Assembly (NCBI GenBank): GCA_003228965.1
Contig: QIGP01000076.1
Location: forward strand, 1-15,918
Length of the DNA stretch: 15,918 nt
Direction of reading: 5' to 3'
From: Gammaproteobacteria bacterium
GTDB taxonomy: Bacteria > Pseudomonadota > Gammaproteobacteria > Steroidobacterales > SZUA-146
The position numbers and the translations under genes were made by a program. Position 1 is the stretch's first letter. Every line of letters starts with the position of its first letter. A model generated the notes under the pieces. That model made no database searches and had not been told where the DNA came from. It saw only the letters and a program-made list of their open reading frames with translations. Of this stretch, positions 15,589 through 15,918 are shown piece by piece.

Positions 15589-15918
15589 ATGAAGAACACG
15601 GCATCAGATAAACCTGAAAGTGAAGTTTCGATGCGGCCGCCGCTGCCGCGAATCAGATTCAGCATTCAACTCTCGCCCAAGGTCAGCCTCGATGAAATCC
15701 GGAAGTGCATAGAGCACACGCTGGCCGTAGAGCACGAATCTGTCTTTCCCGATTTGATCAAGCTTAATGACAGCATTTGGGACCATGATCCGCGTGATAA
15801 GAAAGCGTCGGTTTCACAGCACTATGTTTCCGCGGCCGTCGTCAAAGAGCGCCGTGAGCTACTGCGACAGGGAGAAACCACTAACCTGCCAATACGTTTG
15901 CATCCAGCCTTTGAGCAA
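15589..15918 (+). CDS. Unrecognised protein (partial, 3' end off window)
   Basis: From ATG 15589-15591 an open frame of 110 codons runs to the right edge without a stop. AAGGA lies seven bases upstream, a good ribosome site. The protein starts MKNTASDKPESEVSMRPPLP and continues with a basic/hydrophobic strand RIRFSIQLSP, then SLDEIRKCIEHTLAVEHESV and FPDLIKLNDSIWDHDPRDKK. There is no signal peptide or membrane segment, so it is probably cytoplasmic. I do not recognise a family, and the rest of the gene is needed to assign one. Confidence 0.7.
   Translation, partial: MKNTASDKPESEVSMRPPLPRIRFSIQLSPKVSLDEIRKCIEHTLAVEHESVFPDLIKLNDSIWDHDPRDKKASVSQHYVSAAVVKERRELLRQGETTNLPIRLHPAFEQ

Noticed and set aside
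15279..15665. Minus-strand open frame of 128 codons
   Set aside because: It overlaps the well-started plus-strand gene, has a cysteine/basic-rich noncoding look and no ribosome site.

Overview
The window looks like the chromosome of a Gram-negative, probably marine, gammaproteobacterium of moderate GC. The evidence is a complete-looking run of type VI secretion (T6SS) genes, a lipobox lipoprotein, ordinary Shine-Dalgarno sites and dispersed palindromic repeats. I cannot place it to genus from sequence alone.

The left three quarters (1-11691) is one minus-strand T6SS operon. In transcription order it reads tssA, tssB, tssC, hcp, tagJ, tssE, tssF, tssG, tssH(clpV), a DUF6795-like lipoprotein, and the first 63 codons of a lipase-like protein that runs off the left edge. 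tssA to clpV follows the gene order of Pseudomonas aeruginosa HSI-1, including tagJ between hcp and tssE, so it belongs to the TagJ-containing class. TssA guides assembly, TssB/TssC form the contractile sheath, Hcp is the tube, TssE/F/G are baseplate subunits, and ClpV with TagJ recycles contracted sheath. The membrane complex (TssJ/L/M), TssK, VgrG and PAAR are not in the window and should lie beyond its left end or elsewhere. Where HSI-1 has vgrG1a after clpV, this genome has a lipoprotein plus lipase-like pair, best read as an immunity/effector module.

Regulatory structure inside the operon includes a candidate sigma70 promoter upstream of tssA, a 121-base leader before tssB with two inverted repeats, and a strong hairpin just after hcp that could give Hcp extra transcript. 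tssB, tagJ and the methyltransferase all have a better start downstream of the longest open frame.

The right quarter (11692-15918) is a patchwork: a divergent 52-codon open frame, a conserved-looking multi-pass membrane protein, a spermidine-synthase-like methyltransferase, a broken M48 metalloprotease, and the start of an unrecognised plus-strand gene cut by the right edge. The membrane protein gene is bracketed by two roughly 330-360 base repeat clusters that are colinear inverted copies of each other. Each is built from a 113-base palindromic unit and bounded by inward-facing copies of a short GAATGG-type motif. This inverted bracketing and the effector/immunity pair beside clpV are the two most interesting items.
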